A stretch of 64,000 bases of DNA from Blautia sp900556555 (lineage in GTDB: Bacteria > Bacillota > Clostridia > Lachnospirales > Lachnospiraceae): NCBI GenBank assembly GCA_964250615.1, contig CAXUGM010000001.1, one strand, 5' to 3'. The translations under genes were made by a program, and so were the position numbers. Positions 8,440 to 16,994 of the stretch are shown here, piece after piece. The stretch's first letter is position 1; every line of letters starts with the position of its first letter. The notes under the pieces were generated by a model, which worked only from the letters and a program-made list of their open reading frames with translations, did no database searches and was not told the origin of the DNA.

Positions 8440-9825
8440 CTAATAGGACTGACGCCACCCAGAAGGGTATTTATTTTTCAAGGTATTTCCCACGGCTTTT
8501 CCCCATCCAAGTGGGTACTGGCCAGCACATATCAGCTTCCATCCCTTCGTACAAGGAGTTTCTCCTTCTTCCAGACAGAAGCTTTCACCACGCAGATAGG
8601 CGGAAATTCTAGGATCCAAAGGATCCAGGCAGATTTTGGCATCTGCAGGCACATTTCTAAGAGCCATAGCAAAAGGCTGGCTTGGTTCGAAACGGTTCTT
8701 TTTTAATTCTCCCAGAAAAAGCCCGTGACGAAGAAATTTAATTCCCTTTAAAGAACCCGTATCAGCGTCAGGAAGACGGTAAACAAATCCATTGCGTACT
8801 TCTATTCCCTGTGGGTGAAAAGGCAGGGAGAGAGAAGAAAAAAACTCTTCAAGAAGCTTTTGGTCTTCTTTTTTCAGACGGCAGGAAACAGGGCTGGAAG
8901 AGGAAGGCACTAAAGTTCCTTTTTTTTGAAGAAGAGCAAGAAAATGCCCTTCACCTTCCATGTGATGAGGAAAAATACGCCGTGTCCTGGTAAGCCGGGC
9001 ATCTGTGTTCCCCCATTTTGGATTTCCTTTGGAAAAACCTTCATAATCCTCCATTTCCAGCAGTTCCATTTCAGGAAAATGTTCCAGAACATACGAAATA
9101 AGCCCTTCATTTTCTTCAGGGGAGAAGGTACAGGTGGAGTACATGAGTTTACCACCGGGTTTTAGCATGGAAATAGCCTGTTCTATAATGTCTTTCTGAA
9201 GCTTACTGAAATATCCGGGGCGGCTCTCGTCCCAGGTTTTTGCTACGCCAGGGTCTTTTCGGAACATACCTTCCCCAGAGCAGGGGGCATCCACCAGAAT
9301 TTTGTCAAAAAATTCCGGAAAATATCCTGCCAGATGTTTCGGAACCTCGTTGGTCACCAGGGAATTGGGAATACCGAAAAGTTCCAGATTGCGAAGAAGT
9401 GCTTTTGCCCGTGAATTACTGATATCATTGGCTACCAAGAGCCCTTTTCCCTGAAGTCTGGCTCCAAGCTCAGTTGCTTTGCCGCCGGGAGCGGCACATA
9501 GATCCAGGACATAATCTCCTGGGGTAATATCAAGACGGCTTGCAGGAGTCATGGCACTTGGCTCCTGAAGATAATAAAGTCCTGCGGTATAAAAAGCATG
9601 TCTGGAAGGCCGTTCCTCATCCCCATAGAAAAAACCATTGGGAATCCAGGGGATTGGGGTTAAGTGAAACGGTGCAGTTTCCAGAAAATCTTCTACAGAT
9701 GTCTTCAGAGTATTCACTCTAAGACCAAACTGGCGTGGGGAATCGTAACTGTCCAGGAAGTCCTGGTATTCTTCCCCAAGCATTTCTTTCATTCGGGATA
9801 AAAAATTTAAAGGCAGTTGTTCCAT
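8440..9825 (-). CDS. RsmF/RsmB-type rRNA (cytosine-C5) methyltransferase
   Basis: A NOL1/NOP2/Sun-family, SAM-dependent RNA m5C methyltransferase of 461 residues, probably acting on 16S rRNA. The SAM-binding loop is LDLCAAPGGKATELG. The two Cys motifs are visible: DAPCSGEGMFRKD and YSTCTFSPEENE, the latter with the general catalytic Cys. A C-terminal domain of about 150 residues resembles the RNA-binding extension of RsmF. Upstream codons in frame would overlap the preceding gene; the ATG at 9825 (MEQLPLNF) is the family-like start. It begins one base after the end of the upstream gene, so the two form an operon. Which rRNA site is modified is not shown. Confidence 0.88.
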   Translation of the reverse strand: MEQLPLNFLSRMKEMLGEEYQDFLDSYDSPRQFGLRVNTLKTSVEDFLETAPFHLTPIPWIPNGFFYGDEERPSRHAFYTAGLYYLQEPSAMTPASRLDITPGDYVLDLCAAPGGKATELGARLQGKGLLVANDISNSRAKALLRNLELFGIPNSLVTNEVPKHLAGYFPEFFDKILVDAPCSGEGMFRKDPGVAKTWDESRPGYFSKLQKDIIEQAISMLKPGGKLMYSTCTFSPEENEGLISYVLEHFPEMELLEMEDYEGFSKGNPKWGNTDARLTRTRRIFPHHMEGEGHFLALLQKKGTLVPSSSSPVSCRLKKEDQKLLEEFFSSLSLPFHPQGIEVRNGFVYRLPDADTGSLKGIKFLRHGLFLGELKKNRFEPSQPFAMALRNVPADAKICLDPLDPRISAYLRGESFCLEEGETPCTKGWKLICAGQYPLGWGKAVGNTLKNKYPSGWRQSY

Positions 9826-9826
9826 G

Positions 9827-10222
9827 TTATCTCTCTTTCTTAGAATTTCCGTATGGTGTAAGGCCATTGGCAAAAATCTGCTGGAGCAGATATTCAACGG
9901 TCTGGTTTGGGGCCTGGCCGGCGAAGTCATTCAGCCAGCCGAGAGCTTTATCAAGCATTGCAGGAATATTCTGATCTTGGTCTTCACATTTCTGATAAAC
10001 AGATTCTATCTGATCCATGTAGCGGTGGGCGTGTAAATCCCAGATGAATTTGTGCAGTGCTTCCAGATCAAGATAATCTGTGAGAAGAGAGAAGCGGCGG
10101 AAGTCTTCAAAAGACATTTCACGCTTCCCTATAATTTTTTCTCTATCTTCATCGCTGCAAATACTGTAAAACATAATTTCATCTAAAATAAGTCTTTTTT
10201 CTCCTGATTTAAGATTTCCCAT
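9827..10222 (-). CDS. Unknown small helical protein upstream of the rRNA methyltransferase
   Basis: A 131-residue soluble protein, not recognised. It is rich in charged residues and predicted helices, has no signal peptide or membrane segment, and shows no obvious catalytic motif. Its reading frame ends one base before the start of the methyltransferase, and it has its own RBS-like GGAGAATAA upstream of the ATG, so it is very likely a real gene in the same operon. The pairing could mean a role in RNA or ribosome biology, but that is only context. Confidence 0.7.
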   Translation of the reverse strand: MGNLKSGEKRLILDEIMFYSICSDEDREKIIGKREMSFEDFRRFSLLTDYLDLEALHKFIWDLHAHRYMDQIESVYQKCEDQDQNIPAMLDKALGWLNDFAGQAPNQTVEYLLQQIFANGLTPYGNSKKER

Positions 10223-10335
10223 AATTTATTCTCCTGTTCAAAAAGTTTACTTGTAGTTACATTATAAAGCTATTGTTTTATCTATTTCAACTGTAATAAG
10301 AGAAAAAATAAGATTTTAGAACATGGAGAAAATCA

Positions 10336-10378
10336 GAAAAAGATGCCGGAAAATCTATAACAACAGACTTCCGGCATC
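10336..10378 (-). terminator. Terminator of tRNA-Pro
   Basis: GATGCCGGAA at 10342-10351 pairs with TTCCGGCATC at 10369-10378. On the minus strand the stem is followed by TTTTT, directly downstream of the tRNA. Confidence 0.85.
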
Positions 10379-10390
10379 TCATACCATTCA

Positions 10391-10464
10391 TCGAAGCGAC
10401 GTGATTCGAACACGCGACCTCTGCGTCCCGAACGCAGCGCTCTACCAAACTGAGCCACGCTTCG
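10391..10464 (-). tRNA. tRNA-Pro (anticodon CGG)
   Basis: A 74-nt cloverleaf on the minus strand. The acceptor arms CGAAGCG/CGCTTCG pair fully and the discriminator is A. The D-arm has GCTC..GAGC, the anticodon stem CTGCG/CGCAG encloses TTCGGGA (anticodon CGG at 10428-10430), and the T-loop is TTCGAAT. CCA is not encoded. It has its own promoter and terminator. Confidence 0.95.
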
Positions 10465-10486
10465 CCAAATATGCTTAACAAATTGT

Positions 10487-10515
10487 ATTATATAGAATCT
10501 ACATGAAAATGTCAA
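10487..10515 (-). promoter_or_regulatory. Promoter of tRNA-Pro
   Basis: On the minus strand TTGACA (10515-10510) and TATAAT (10492-10487) are separated by 17 bp, both exact consensus hexamers, about 23 bases before the tRNA 5' end. Confidence 0.85.
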
Positions 10516-10537
10516 CAAAAATTTTATTTTTATTTTA

Positions 10538-10597
10538 TTGACAAACTGTGCACATGCACATTAAAATAAAATTAGATTATGTGCATGTGCACAGTTT
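10538..10597 (+). promoter_or_regulatory. Promoter and palindromic operator of the TetR-ABC operon
   Basis: A perfect 19-bp inverted repeat: AAACTGTGCACATGCACAT at 10543-10561 and its complement at 10579-10597, spaced by 17 bp. Each arm is itself nearly palindromic (TGTGCA..TGCACA). The -35 TTGACA (10538-10543) abuts the left arm, which fills the spacer to the -10 TAAAAT (10562-10567); the right arm lies near or past the start site. Binding here would block transcription, so autoregulation by the adjacent TetR protein is the simple reading. Confidence 0.8.
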
Positions 10598-10614
10598 TTA
10601 TGGAGAAATGAAAA

Positions 10615-11196
10615 ATGGAAAAAGAGATAGTAGATAAAAGGACAGAGAAGACAAAAGCCAGCATTTTAAATGCTCTGGTGATTCTCTCCAGAGAAAAAGA
10701 ATTAAATGAAATATCTATCCGTGAGCTGACAGAGACAGCTCATATCCACAGAAATACCTTCTATCTGCATTATACAGATGTGGATTCTGTTCTGGCTGAA
10801 TTAGAAGAAGACATGTGCAGTGTAGTGAAAAATATGGCAGAACAATTTACACCACAGGAACTTTTAAGTCATGTGGGGCTGCTTTTGAGAGAAGTATTTC
10901 AGTATCTGTATCAGGAGCGGGAGAAGTGTGTTCTTATGATGAAAGGAAGAGGCAAGGTTTCCAGCGGAAAAACCTTGCTGGAATCTGTGTTTGAGAAGTA
11001 TCTCCAGAATTTCCCTGTGGAGATAAACCATGATTCCTTTGAATTTCAGGCACAGTTTTATTATTGTACAGCAGGGGCACTGGGGATTATCCGTTACTGG
11101 ATGGAGCGTGGATTTGAAGAAACACCGGAAAAAGTAGCAGATGTTACTCAGAAATTGTTACTTCAGGGGATTCAGGGGCTCATATCAGCAGGCTGA
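10615..11196 (+). CDS. TetR-family transcriptional regulator
   Basis: A 193-residue repressor with an N-terminal helix-turn-helix (about residues 12-55, including ISIRELTETAHIHRNTFYLHYTD) and a C-terminal helical ligand domain with TetR_C-like YYCTAGALGIIRYWMERGF. It lies downstream of a palindromic operator overlapping its promoter and 27 bp upstream of an ABC transporter, so it probably senses a substrate or effect of that transporter and represses the operon. The ligand is unknown. Confidence 0.9.
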   Translation: MEKEIVDKRTEKTKASILNALVILSREKELNEISIRELTETAHIHRNTFYLHYTDVDSVLAELEEDMCSVVKNMAEQFTPQELLSHVGLLLREVFQYLYQEREKCVLMMKGRGKVSSGKTLLESVFEKYLQNFPVEINHDSFEFQAQFYYCTAGALGIIRYWMERGFEETPEKVADVTQKLLLQGIQGLISAG

Positions 11197-11223
11197 GGAA
11201 AATGATAAATCAAAAGAGAGGAA

Positions 11224-11955
11224 ATGCAGATGGGAAGCAGAGAAAATACAACAGAGGATTTTGTAAAGCTGGAACAGGTGACAAAGGTTTACCAAATGGG
11301 TGAAGTGCAGATCAGAGCAGTAGATGGCATTGATTTTACAATTTCAAAAGGCGAATTTGTTGTGATTGTGGGACCGAGTGGTGCCGGCAAAACAACGGTT
11401 TTGAACATTTTAGGCGGTATGGATACTGCAACCAGCGGGAGTGTATGGGTCGATGGGAATGATGTGGCAAAGTACAGCCCCAAAAAACTCATAGGATACA
11501 GACGGGATGATATTGGTTTTGTATTTCAGTTCTACAATTTGATTCCGAATCTTACAGCATTGGAAAATGTAGAGCTGGCTTTGCAGATTTGCAAAGACCC
11601 TTTGGATGCCCGGACTGTTTTGGAGGAAGTTGGCCTTGGAGAACGTCTGAACAATTTTCCGGCACAGCTTTCCGGTGGAGAGCAGCAGAGAGTTTCCATA
11701 GCAAGGGCTTTAGCTAAGAATCCGAAGCTGCTTTTGTGCGATGAGCCTACGGGTGCACTGGATTATAATACAGGAAAGGCGATTCTGAAATTGCTCCAGG
11801 ATACCTGCCGGGAAAAAGGAATGACAGTTATTGTGATTACCCACAATTCAGCTATTGCGCCTATGGCTGACAGAGTGATTCATATTAAGAATGGTAAAGT
11901 TTCAAAAATGGGGCTGAACGAACATCCGGTTCCGGTAGAGACCATTGAATGGTAG
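11224..11955 (+). CDS. ABC transporter ATP-binding protein (MacB/LolD class)
   Basis: A 243-residue ATPase that would power the coiled-coil FtsX permease encoded immediately downstream. Walker A is GPSGAGKTT, the signature is LSGGEQQRVSIARALA, and Walker B with D-loop is LLLCDEPTGALD, followed by the switch His in VITHNSAI. The Q-loop is VFQFYNLIPNLTALENV, as in mechanotransmitting ABC exporters. It follows the TetR gene by 27 bp and its stop overlaps the ribosome site of the permease gene. Type VII ABC assignment is from family knowledge; substrate unknown. Confidence 0.93.
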   Translation: MQMGSRENTTEDFVKLEQVTKVYQMGEVQIRAVDGIDFTISKGEFVVIVGPSGAGKTTVLNILGGMDTATSGSVWVDGNDVAKYSPKKLIGYRRDDIGFVFQFYNLIPNLTALENVELALQICKDPLDARTVLEEVGLGERLNNFPAQLSGGEQQRVSIARALAKNPKLLLCDEPTGALDYNTGKAILKLLQDTCREKGMTVIVITHNSAIAPMADRVIHIKNGKVSKMGLNEHPVPVETIEW

Positions 11956-11964
11956 GTGGTACAT

Positions 11965-14900
11965 ATGAAAAAACGTGCACTGAGAAAAGATTTTTATATG
12001 GAAATCAGAAAGAATCTGGGAAGATTTCTGTCTATTTTTTTCATTGTTGCTATGGGAGTGGCTTTTTTCTCCGGCATCCGTGCAGCAGAACCGGATATGA
12101 GGTATTCCGGGGATGCCTACTTTGACAGAAATGAATTTATGGATATTCAGGTTATGGGAACCCTGGGTATCACGGATAAGGATGTAGAAGCTATCAGAAG
12201 GGTAGAAGGGGTGGAAAAGGCAGAGCCAGGGTATTCTGCAGATGTACTGGTGGATTTGGATGGAAATCAGAAAATTCTTCATGTGTCTTCCATTGTGGAG
12301 AATATGAATCATTTTACCCCGGAAGAAGGAACTATGCCAGGTAATCCAGGGGAGTGTCTCATCGACCAGGATTTTGCAGAAAGTGCGGGACTTGAAGTCG
12401 GAGATTTTATTACGCTTTTAAGCGGAAATCAAGATTCTGTCACTGATACCTTACGGACAGATAAATATAAAATCACAGGTTTAGGAAACAGTGCCTCTTA
12501 TATTTCTTTTGAGAGGGGAAGCAGTAATATCGGAAATGGTGAAGTAAATGGATTTCTGGCAATTTTACCAGAGGATTTTGCGTTGGATGTGTACACAGAA
12601 TGTTATGTTTGTGCGGAAGGTGCAGCACAGCTGACGGCGTTTACACCAGAGTATGATAACAGGGTAGAAGAAGTTCTGGAAAATATCGAAGCCATCGGAG
12701 ATTACCAGGGTAAACTCAGGGCAGATGAGATAAGAGAAGACGCAAAAAAAGAGCTGGAAAAGGCAGAAAAAGAACTGGAAGACGGAAAAGCTGAGGCAGA
12801 GCAGGAGCTGGCGGATGCACGTTCCAAAATCGAAGATGGAGAGAAAGCATTAACAGACGGCAGGCAGGAGCTGGAAAAAGGGAAAAAAGAGCTGGAGGAT
12901 GGAAAAAATAAGCTTTATTCCAGCCAGAAAGAAGTAGATGCAGCCTATGTCCGCATTGCTTCAGAAGAGGCAAATCTAAAACAGGGAAAGAAGGAATTAA
13001 AATCACAGAAAGAAGTTCTTGCAGAGCAAGAAGTAGCCTTTTGGCAGAAGTATGAGGCCGGAATGGCCGAGATACAGAGTGGAGAAGAAGAGATTGCCGC
13101 TTCGGAAGCAGCTTTTTCAAAAGTGTATGAAGAAGGACTGGCACAACTGGAGGCAGGAGAAGAACAGGCCAGAGCAGGGATTGCACAGGCGTGGGCAGAA
13201 TGGAATGGAAAGAAAGCAGAGTATGACCAGCAGGCAGCAGTCCTCCAGAGTGCAAAAGAAAATCTGGCACAATTGCAGGCAGCAGTGGAAAACGGTATGA
13301 TTCCTGAGGAAGAATTGCCCACAGTGCAGGGGCAGATAGAAGCCTTACAGACCGAAATCCAGGCTAAGGAACCATCGTTGAAAGAGTGGGAAGAAGCACT
13401 TAATCTGGGAGCACAGGCTCTTGAACAGCAGCAGAAAGAAGTAGAGACACAATTAGCAGCTGCCAGAGCTGAATTTGAGGCACAGATTGCGGCAGGAAAA
13501 CAGCAGCTTGCGGAGAAAACAGCAGAGGCAAGGCAGCAGTTAGAGGGAGCCAGAACTCAGTTAGCAGAGGGAAAGGCTCAGTTAGAGGGAGCCAGAGCCC
13601 AGTTAGAAGCAGCGAAACAGCAGATTTCAGAAGGAGAAGCTAAGCTTGCCCAGGGAAAACAGCAGGCGGCTGCAGGACAGCAGCAGATTGACCTTGGATG
13701 GGAAGATATCCGCACCGGGGAAAAGGAACTTGCAGATGGAGAAGCGGAAATCAAGGAAAACGAGCAAAAACTCATAGATGCCAGAAAAGAATATGAAGAA
13801 GGCAAGGCAGAAGCAGAAGAAGAAATTCAAAATGGAGAGAATGAAATCAAAGATGCCAGGCAGAAGATTGCTGATATCGAGGATGCCAAATGGTATGTCA
13901 ATGACAGAAGCATTACCACAGACTATACTGGCTATGGTGATAATGCAGACCGTATGCGGGCAATCGGAGAAGTGTTCCCGATTCTGTTTTTTATTGTAGC
14001 GGCTTTAATCAGCCTTACCACTATGACGCGTATGGTGGAAGAACAGAGAACACAGATTGGAACGTTAAAAGCATTGGGATACGGAAAAATGAGCATAGCA
14101 GGAAAATATTTAAGTTATGCCATGACAGCCACCATCGGGGGCAGTATCTTCGGTGTATTGTTTGGAGAAAAAGTATTTCCTTATATCATCGTGACGGCAT
14201 ACAAGATTATGTACACGCATGTTCCGGATGTGGTGATTCCTTATAACATGAAATACGGAATAATGGCTACAGGGGCAGCAGTCCTTTGTACAGGGCTGGC
14301 AACTCTTCTGGCCTGCTATAAAGAATTGGCATCACAGCCAGCAGTCCTGATGCGCCCTCCTGCACCAAAACAGGGAAAAAGAGTATTTTTGGAATATCTT
14401 CCATTTATCTGGAAACGCCTGGGCTTTATCTGGAAATCTACCATCAGGAACCTGATTCGCTATAAAAAACGGTTTTTTATGACGGTATTTGGAATCGGTG
14501 GCTGTATGGCACTAATGATTGTAGGATTTGGGCTTAGGGATTCTATTTTTTCTGTGGGAACCATTCAATATGATGAGTTACAGCAATATGATGGTATGGT
14601 GATTTTAAACTCTGATGCAGATGAGGAAGACCGGGAAAATCTGGAATCTTATCTGGAAAAAGAAAAGGATATTTCTTCTGTTTCCAAGGGATATTTGAAG
14701 AAAACCAACGTAAAGAAAGGAAAAACACAGAAGGAAGTATATCTCTATGCTCCTATGGATTTAGAAAAAAACAAAGATTTTCTTGTGTATAGAAACAGAA
14801 AAACAAAAGAACTGTATGAGCTGGGAGAAAACGATGCGATTCTGACAGAGAAGATTGCCAAGGCATTGGAAATCGAAAAAGGGGATTCCCTGCTGGTGGA

Positions 14901-15564
14901 GAATGAGGATGGAGAATTTACAGAAATTACGATTACCAATATCTGTGAAAACTATATGGAACATTATCTTTATCTTTCACCGAAACTATACCAACAGGTT
15001 TACCATAAGCCTGTGGAGGAAAATAATATTTTCTTCAAAATGAAAGAATTTGATGAAGGAAAGCTGGGAGAGATTGGAGAACATATCCTGGAAGAGAGGG
15101 CAGCCTTGAATGTGTCCTATACCTATAATATGGAGGAGCGGCTGGATGAAATGTTGGAGAGCCTGGATATTGTCATCGTGGTACTGATCATTTCTGCAGG
15201 ACTTCTGGCTTTTGTGGTGCTGTATAATCTGAATAATATTAACATTACAGAGAGAAAGAGAGAACTGGCCACCATAAAGGTACTGGGGTTCTATGATAAT
15301 GAGGTATCTGCTTATGTGTACCGGGAAAATATTCTCCTTACCATTATCGGTACTTTTGCAGGCGTGGTACTGGGAAGTCTTCTTCACCGGTATGTAATCG
15401 CCACAGTGGAAATTGATAATGTAATGTTTACCAGAATTATTGAGAATATCAGTTTTGTGTACAGTGCACTTCTGACCTTTGCGTTTTCTGTTTTTGTAAA
15501 TATGGTGATGTACTTTAAACTGAAAAAAATTGATATGGTGGAATCCCTGAAAAGTGTAGAATAG
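11965..15564 (+). CDS. Giant FtsX-family ABC permease with long coiled-coil insert
   Basis: An 1199-residue membrane protein. Residues about 20-40 form a first membrane helix, followed by an extracellular MacB-like region. A long Glu/Lys/Gln/Ala-rich coiled coil spans about 250-640, then comes an FtsX domain with three helices (about 665-785), a helix near 835, a second extracellular domain, and a second FtsX domain (about 1075-1190). The GTG at 11956 lies inside the ribosome site; ATG 11965 after AGGTGG is the better start. Such FtsX permeases usually transmit ATPase motion across the membrane rather than pump through a channel. The insert is the notable feature; substrate unknown. A hairpin terminator closes the operon. 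Confidence 0.88.
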   Translation: MKKRALRKDFYMEIRKNLGRFLSIFFIVAMGVAFFSGIRAAEPDMRYSGDAYFDRNEFMDIQVMGTLGITDKDVEAIRRVEGVEKAEPGYSADVLVDLDGNQKILHVSSIVENMNHFTPEEGTMPGNPGECLIDQDFAESAGLEVGDFITLLSGNQDSVTDTLRTDKYKITGLGNSASYISFERGSSNIGNGEVNGFLAILPEDFALDVYTECYVCAEGAAQLTAFTPEYDNRVEEVLENIEAIGDYQGKLRADEIREDAKKELEKAEKELEDGKAEAEQELADARSKIEDGEKALTDGRQELEKGKKELEDGKNKLYSSQKEVDAAYVRIASEEANLKQGKKELKSQKEVLAEQEVAFWQKYEAGMAEIQSGEEEIAASEAAFSKVYEEGLAQLEAGEEQARAGIAQAWAEWNGKKAEYDQQAAVLQSAKENLAQLQAAVENGMIPEEELPTVQGQIEALQTEIQAKEPSLKEWEEALNLGAQALEQQQKEVETQLAAARAEFEAQIAAGKQQLAEKTAEARQQLEGARTQLAEGKAQLEGARAQLEAAKQQISEGEAKLAQGKQQAAAGQQQIDLGWEDIRTGEKELADGEAEIKENEQKLIDARKEYEEGKAEAEEEIQNGENEIKDARQKIADIEDAKWYVNDRSITTDYTGYGDNADRMRAIGEVFPILFFIVAALISLTTMTRMVEEQRTQIGTLKALGYGKMSIAGKYLSYAMTATIGGSIFGVLFGEKVFPYIIVTAYKIMYTHVPDVVIPYNMKYGIMATGAAVLCTGLATLLACYKELASQPAVLMRPPAPKQGKRVFLEYLPFIWKRLGFIWKSTIRNLIRYKKRFFMTVFGIGGCMALMIVGFGLRDSIFSVGTIQYDELQQYDGMVILNSDADEEDRENLESYLEKEKDISSVSKGYLKKTNVKKGKTQKEVYLYAPMDLEKNKDFLVYRNRKTKELYELGENDAILTEKIAKALEIEKGDSLLVENEDGEFTEITITNICENYMEHYLYLSPKLYQQVYHKPVEENNIFFKMKEFDEGKLGEIGEHILEERAALNVSYTYNMEERLDEMLESLDIVIVVLIISAGLLAFVVLYNLNNINITERKRELATIKVLGFYDNEVSAYVYRENILLTIIGTFAGVVLGSLLHRYVIATVEIDNVMFTRIIENISFVYSALLTFAFSVFVNMVMYFKLKKIDMVESLKSVE

Positions 15565-15578
15565 CAGGATAAGAGAAA

Positions 15579-15622
15579 TCTCCCACAGGAGCATCAGATA
15601 GATGACTGTGGGAGACTTTTTT
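15579..15622 (+). terminator. Terminator of the TetR-ABC operon
   Basis: TCTCCCACAG at 15579-15588 pairs exactly with CTGTGGGAGA at 15606-15615, followed by CTTTTTTG. Confidence 0.85.
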
Positions 15623-15623
15623 G

Positions 15624-16610
15624 TTACAGAAGTCCGAATTCTTCCAGAAGTTTATTTTGATAGGTTTTGTCGGCAGCAGCTTTTATAATGTCGTCAGTTC
15701 TGCCAAGTTTTGCAAGCTTCAAAGTTAAAGTGTTCAATAAATCAGTGGCCTGTTCTTTTCCTTCAATACAGCCCTCTATGCGACCCTCCTCAAGCCCTTT
15801 CATGTGGCCTTCCATGCGACCCTCCTCAAGCCCTTTCATGTGGCCTTCTATACGGCCTTCCTCAAGACCTTGCATAAGCCCTAACGTTCTTTTTTCTTCC
15901 AGTTCGTCTTTCATTAATTCTTCTAATGCTTCACATAGCATATCTTTCACCTCCTGAAATTGTGTTTTGTTTGCCTGCATGATGATATTGATTGCAGAAC
16001 GATATAAACGGTTTTGTTTATGTTTTCCAAAGTCTTCTAAAAGTTTTTGGGTTACCTGAATATCTGTTAAATGGTCTGTAAGACTGGAAAGCCACAGATT
16101 TTTTTCGGGATTCAGATGCCGTGTCACAATAATTTGAATTGGTATGATATCACCGGTTACATAATAAATTCCGGCATCCATTTTTGAAATGCGAAATCCA
16201 TGTTTCTTTTGTAGGTGTTTCATTAGCTTCCGGGGATAACCATAGCTGACAAAGGAAATCGTTATTTCTTCGATAGGAATACTGTTGACCCGATTTACAT
16301 CTGATTTGTAAAAACAGGCATAGCCATAAACCTTGTAAAAATCATCAATATTCAGGTGATCAGATGGACTTTTGTATTCTATGATGTTATGCTTCCGGAA
16401 TAGTTTTCCGATATTCTTTTTTACAGGCCGTTCTTCTTGTTTTTTTATGATCAGAACATCAATTTCCTTTGGCTTTGTTCCAAGCTGATGCTCGTTTTCA
16501 AAGATAAGATTGTCAGCATCATCCTGAAGTTCAATCTGTGCACCGGCATAAAATGCAGGATGCCATTGCCGCATAGCGGCAGTGTTTGATTCTGGTTTGG
16601 GTATTTCCAT
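15624..16610 (-). CDS. Rpn/PD-(D/E)XK nuclease-like protein with C-terminal repeats
   Basis: A 328-residue protein of a type abundant in Lachnospiraceae. The N-terminal region has a PD-(D/E)XK-like pattern: KEIDVLIIKK, then IIEYKSPSD, where Asp, Glu and Lys would be catalytic. Residues about 245-285 contain near-perfect 12-residue repeats (GLEEGRIEGHMK and variants), followed by a helical tail ending LEEFGLL. Family relatives (Rpn nucleases, PD-(D/E)XK transposase-like) promote recombination or cut DNA, but activity is not shown. It is monocistronic, minus strand, with a GGAGG ribosome site. Some databases give unrelated names to this family, which should not be trusted. Confidence 0.65.
   Translation of the reverse strand: MEIPKPESNTAAMRQWHPAFYAGAQIELQDDADNLIFENEHQLGTKPKEIDVLIIKKQEERPVKKNIGKLFRKHNIIEYKSPSDHLNIDDFYKVYGYACFYKSDVNRVNSIPIEEITISFVSYGYPRKLMKHLQKKHGFRISKMDAGIYYVTGDIIPIQIIVTRHLNPEKNLWLSSLTDHLTDIQVTQKLLEDFGKHKQNRLYRSAINIIMQANKTQFQEVKDMLCEALEELMKDELEEKRTLGLMQGLEEGRIEGHMKGLEEGRMEGHMKGLEEGRIEGCIEGKEQATDLLNTLTLKLAKLGRTDDIIKAAADKTYQNKLLEEFGLL
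15771..15880. repeat. 36-bp tandem repeats inside the nuclease-like gene
   Basis: About three copies of a 36-bp unit (for example starting GGCCTTCCATGCGACCCTCC near 15816) encode the 12-residue GLEEGR(I/M)EGHMK repeat. The copies are nearly identical at DNA level, indicating recent slippage or unequal exchange, and each length change keeps the frame. Confidence 0.85.
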
Positions 16611-16994
16611 ATAAAACCTCCTTTATGAAATTGTTCAGGAGATTTCTTTTCGGAAAACTCCTGCTTGTAATGGGTATGGAAAGCATGAATTTTCTGAAAA
16701 GACAGGGAACATGGTTCCCCATTATTGGAAATGAAATAGATTTTAATAAAAATAGAAAATATGCTTTTTTTAAGTGTAGCATAAAGTGCTGATGGCTGCA
16801 AGAAAAAGTCCGACTTGTGAAAAAAATATGGTAAAATAGTAATGAGAAAATAAAATGAGAAAAGAGACATAAGAATGTAACATTTTTATGCGGAAAATTG
16901 TTATATAGACAAAGGGGGTGAAGAATCTGGAACAGATACTGAAAAGAGAACAGGGCAAAAAAAGAATTGAAATCCATACTGGAGGTGAGAGAGG
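16611..16994. promoter_or_regulatory. Divergent intergenic region with a possible ECF-type promoter
   Basis: No gene-sized ORF. TGTAAC at 16876-16881, followed about 18-20 bases later by TTATATAG, could be an ECF-sigma -35/-10 pair for the anti-sigma-like gene; this is a weak call. A 26-codon ORF from GTG 16918 ends in an ATGA overlap with the gene at 16995, but the only ribosome-site-like sequence abuts its GTG. The gene itself has GGAGGTGA at 16981-16988 with 6-base spacing. Confidence 0.35.

Noticed and set aside
12716..13805. Several open frames opposite the coiled-coil permease
   Set aside because: They are antisense shadows created by the biased Glu/Lys/Gln codons; no RBS and no protein-like pattern.
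15771..15880. CRISPR-like repeat array
   Set aside because: The repeats are tandem, coding, without spacers, and lie within one ORF; no cas genes are present.
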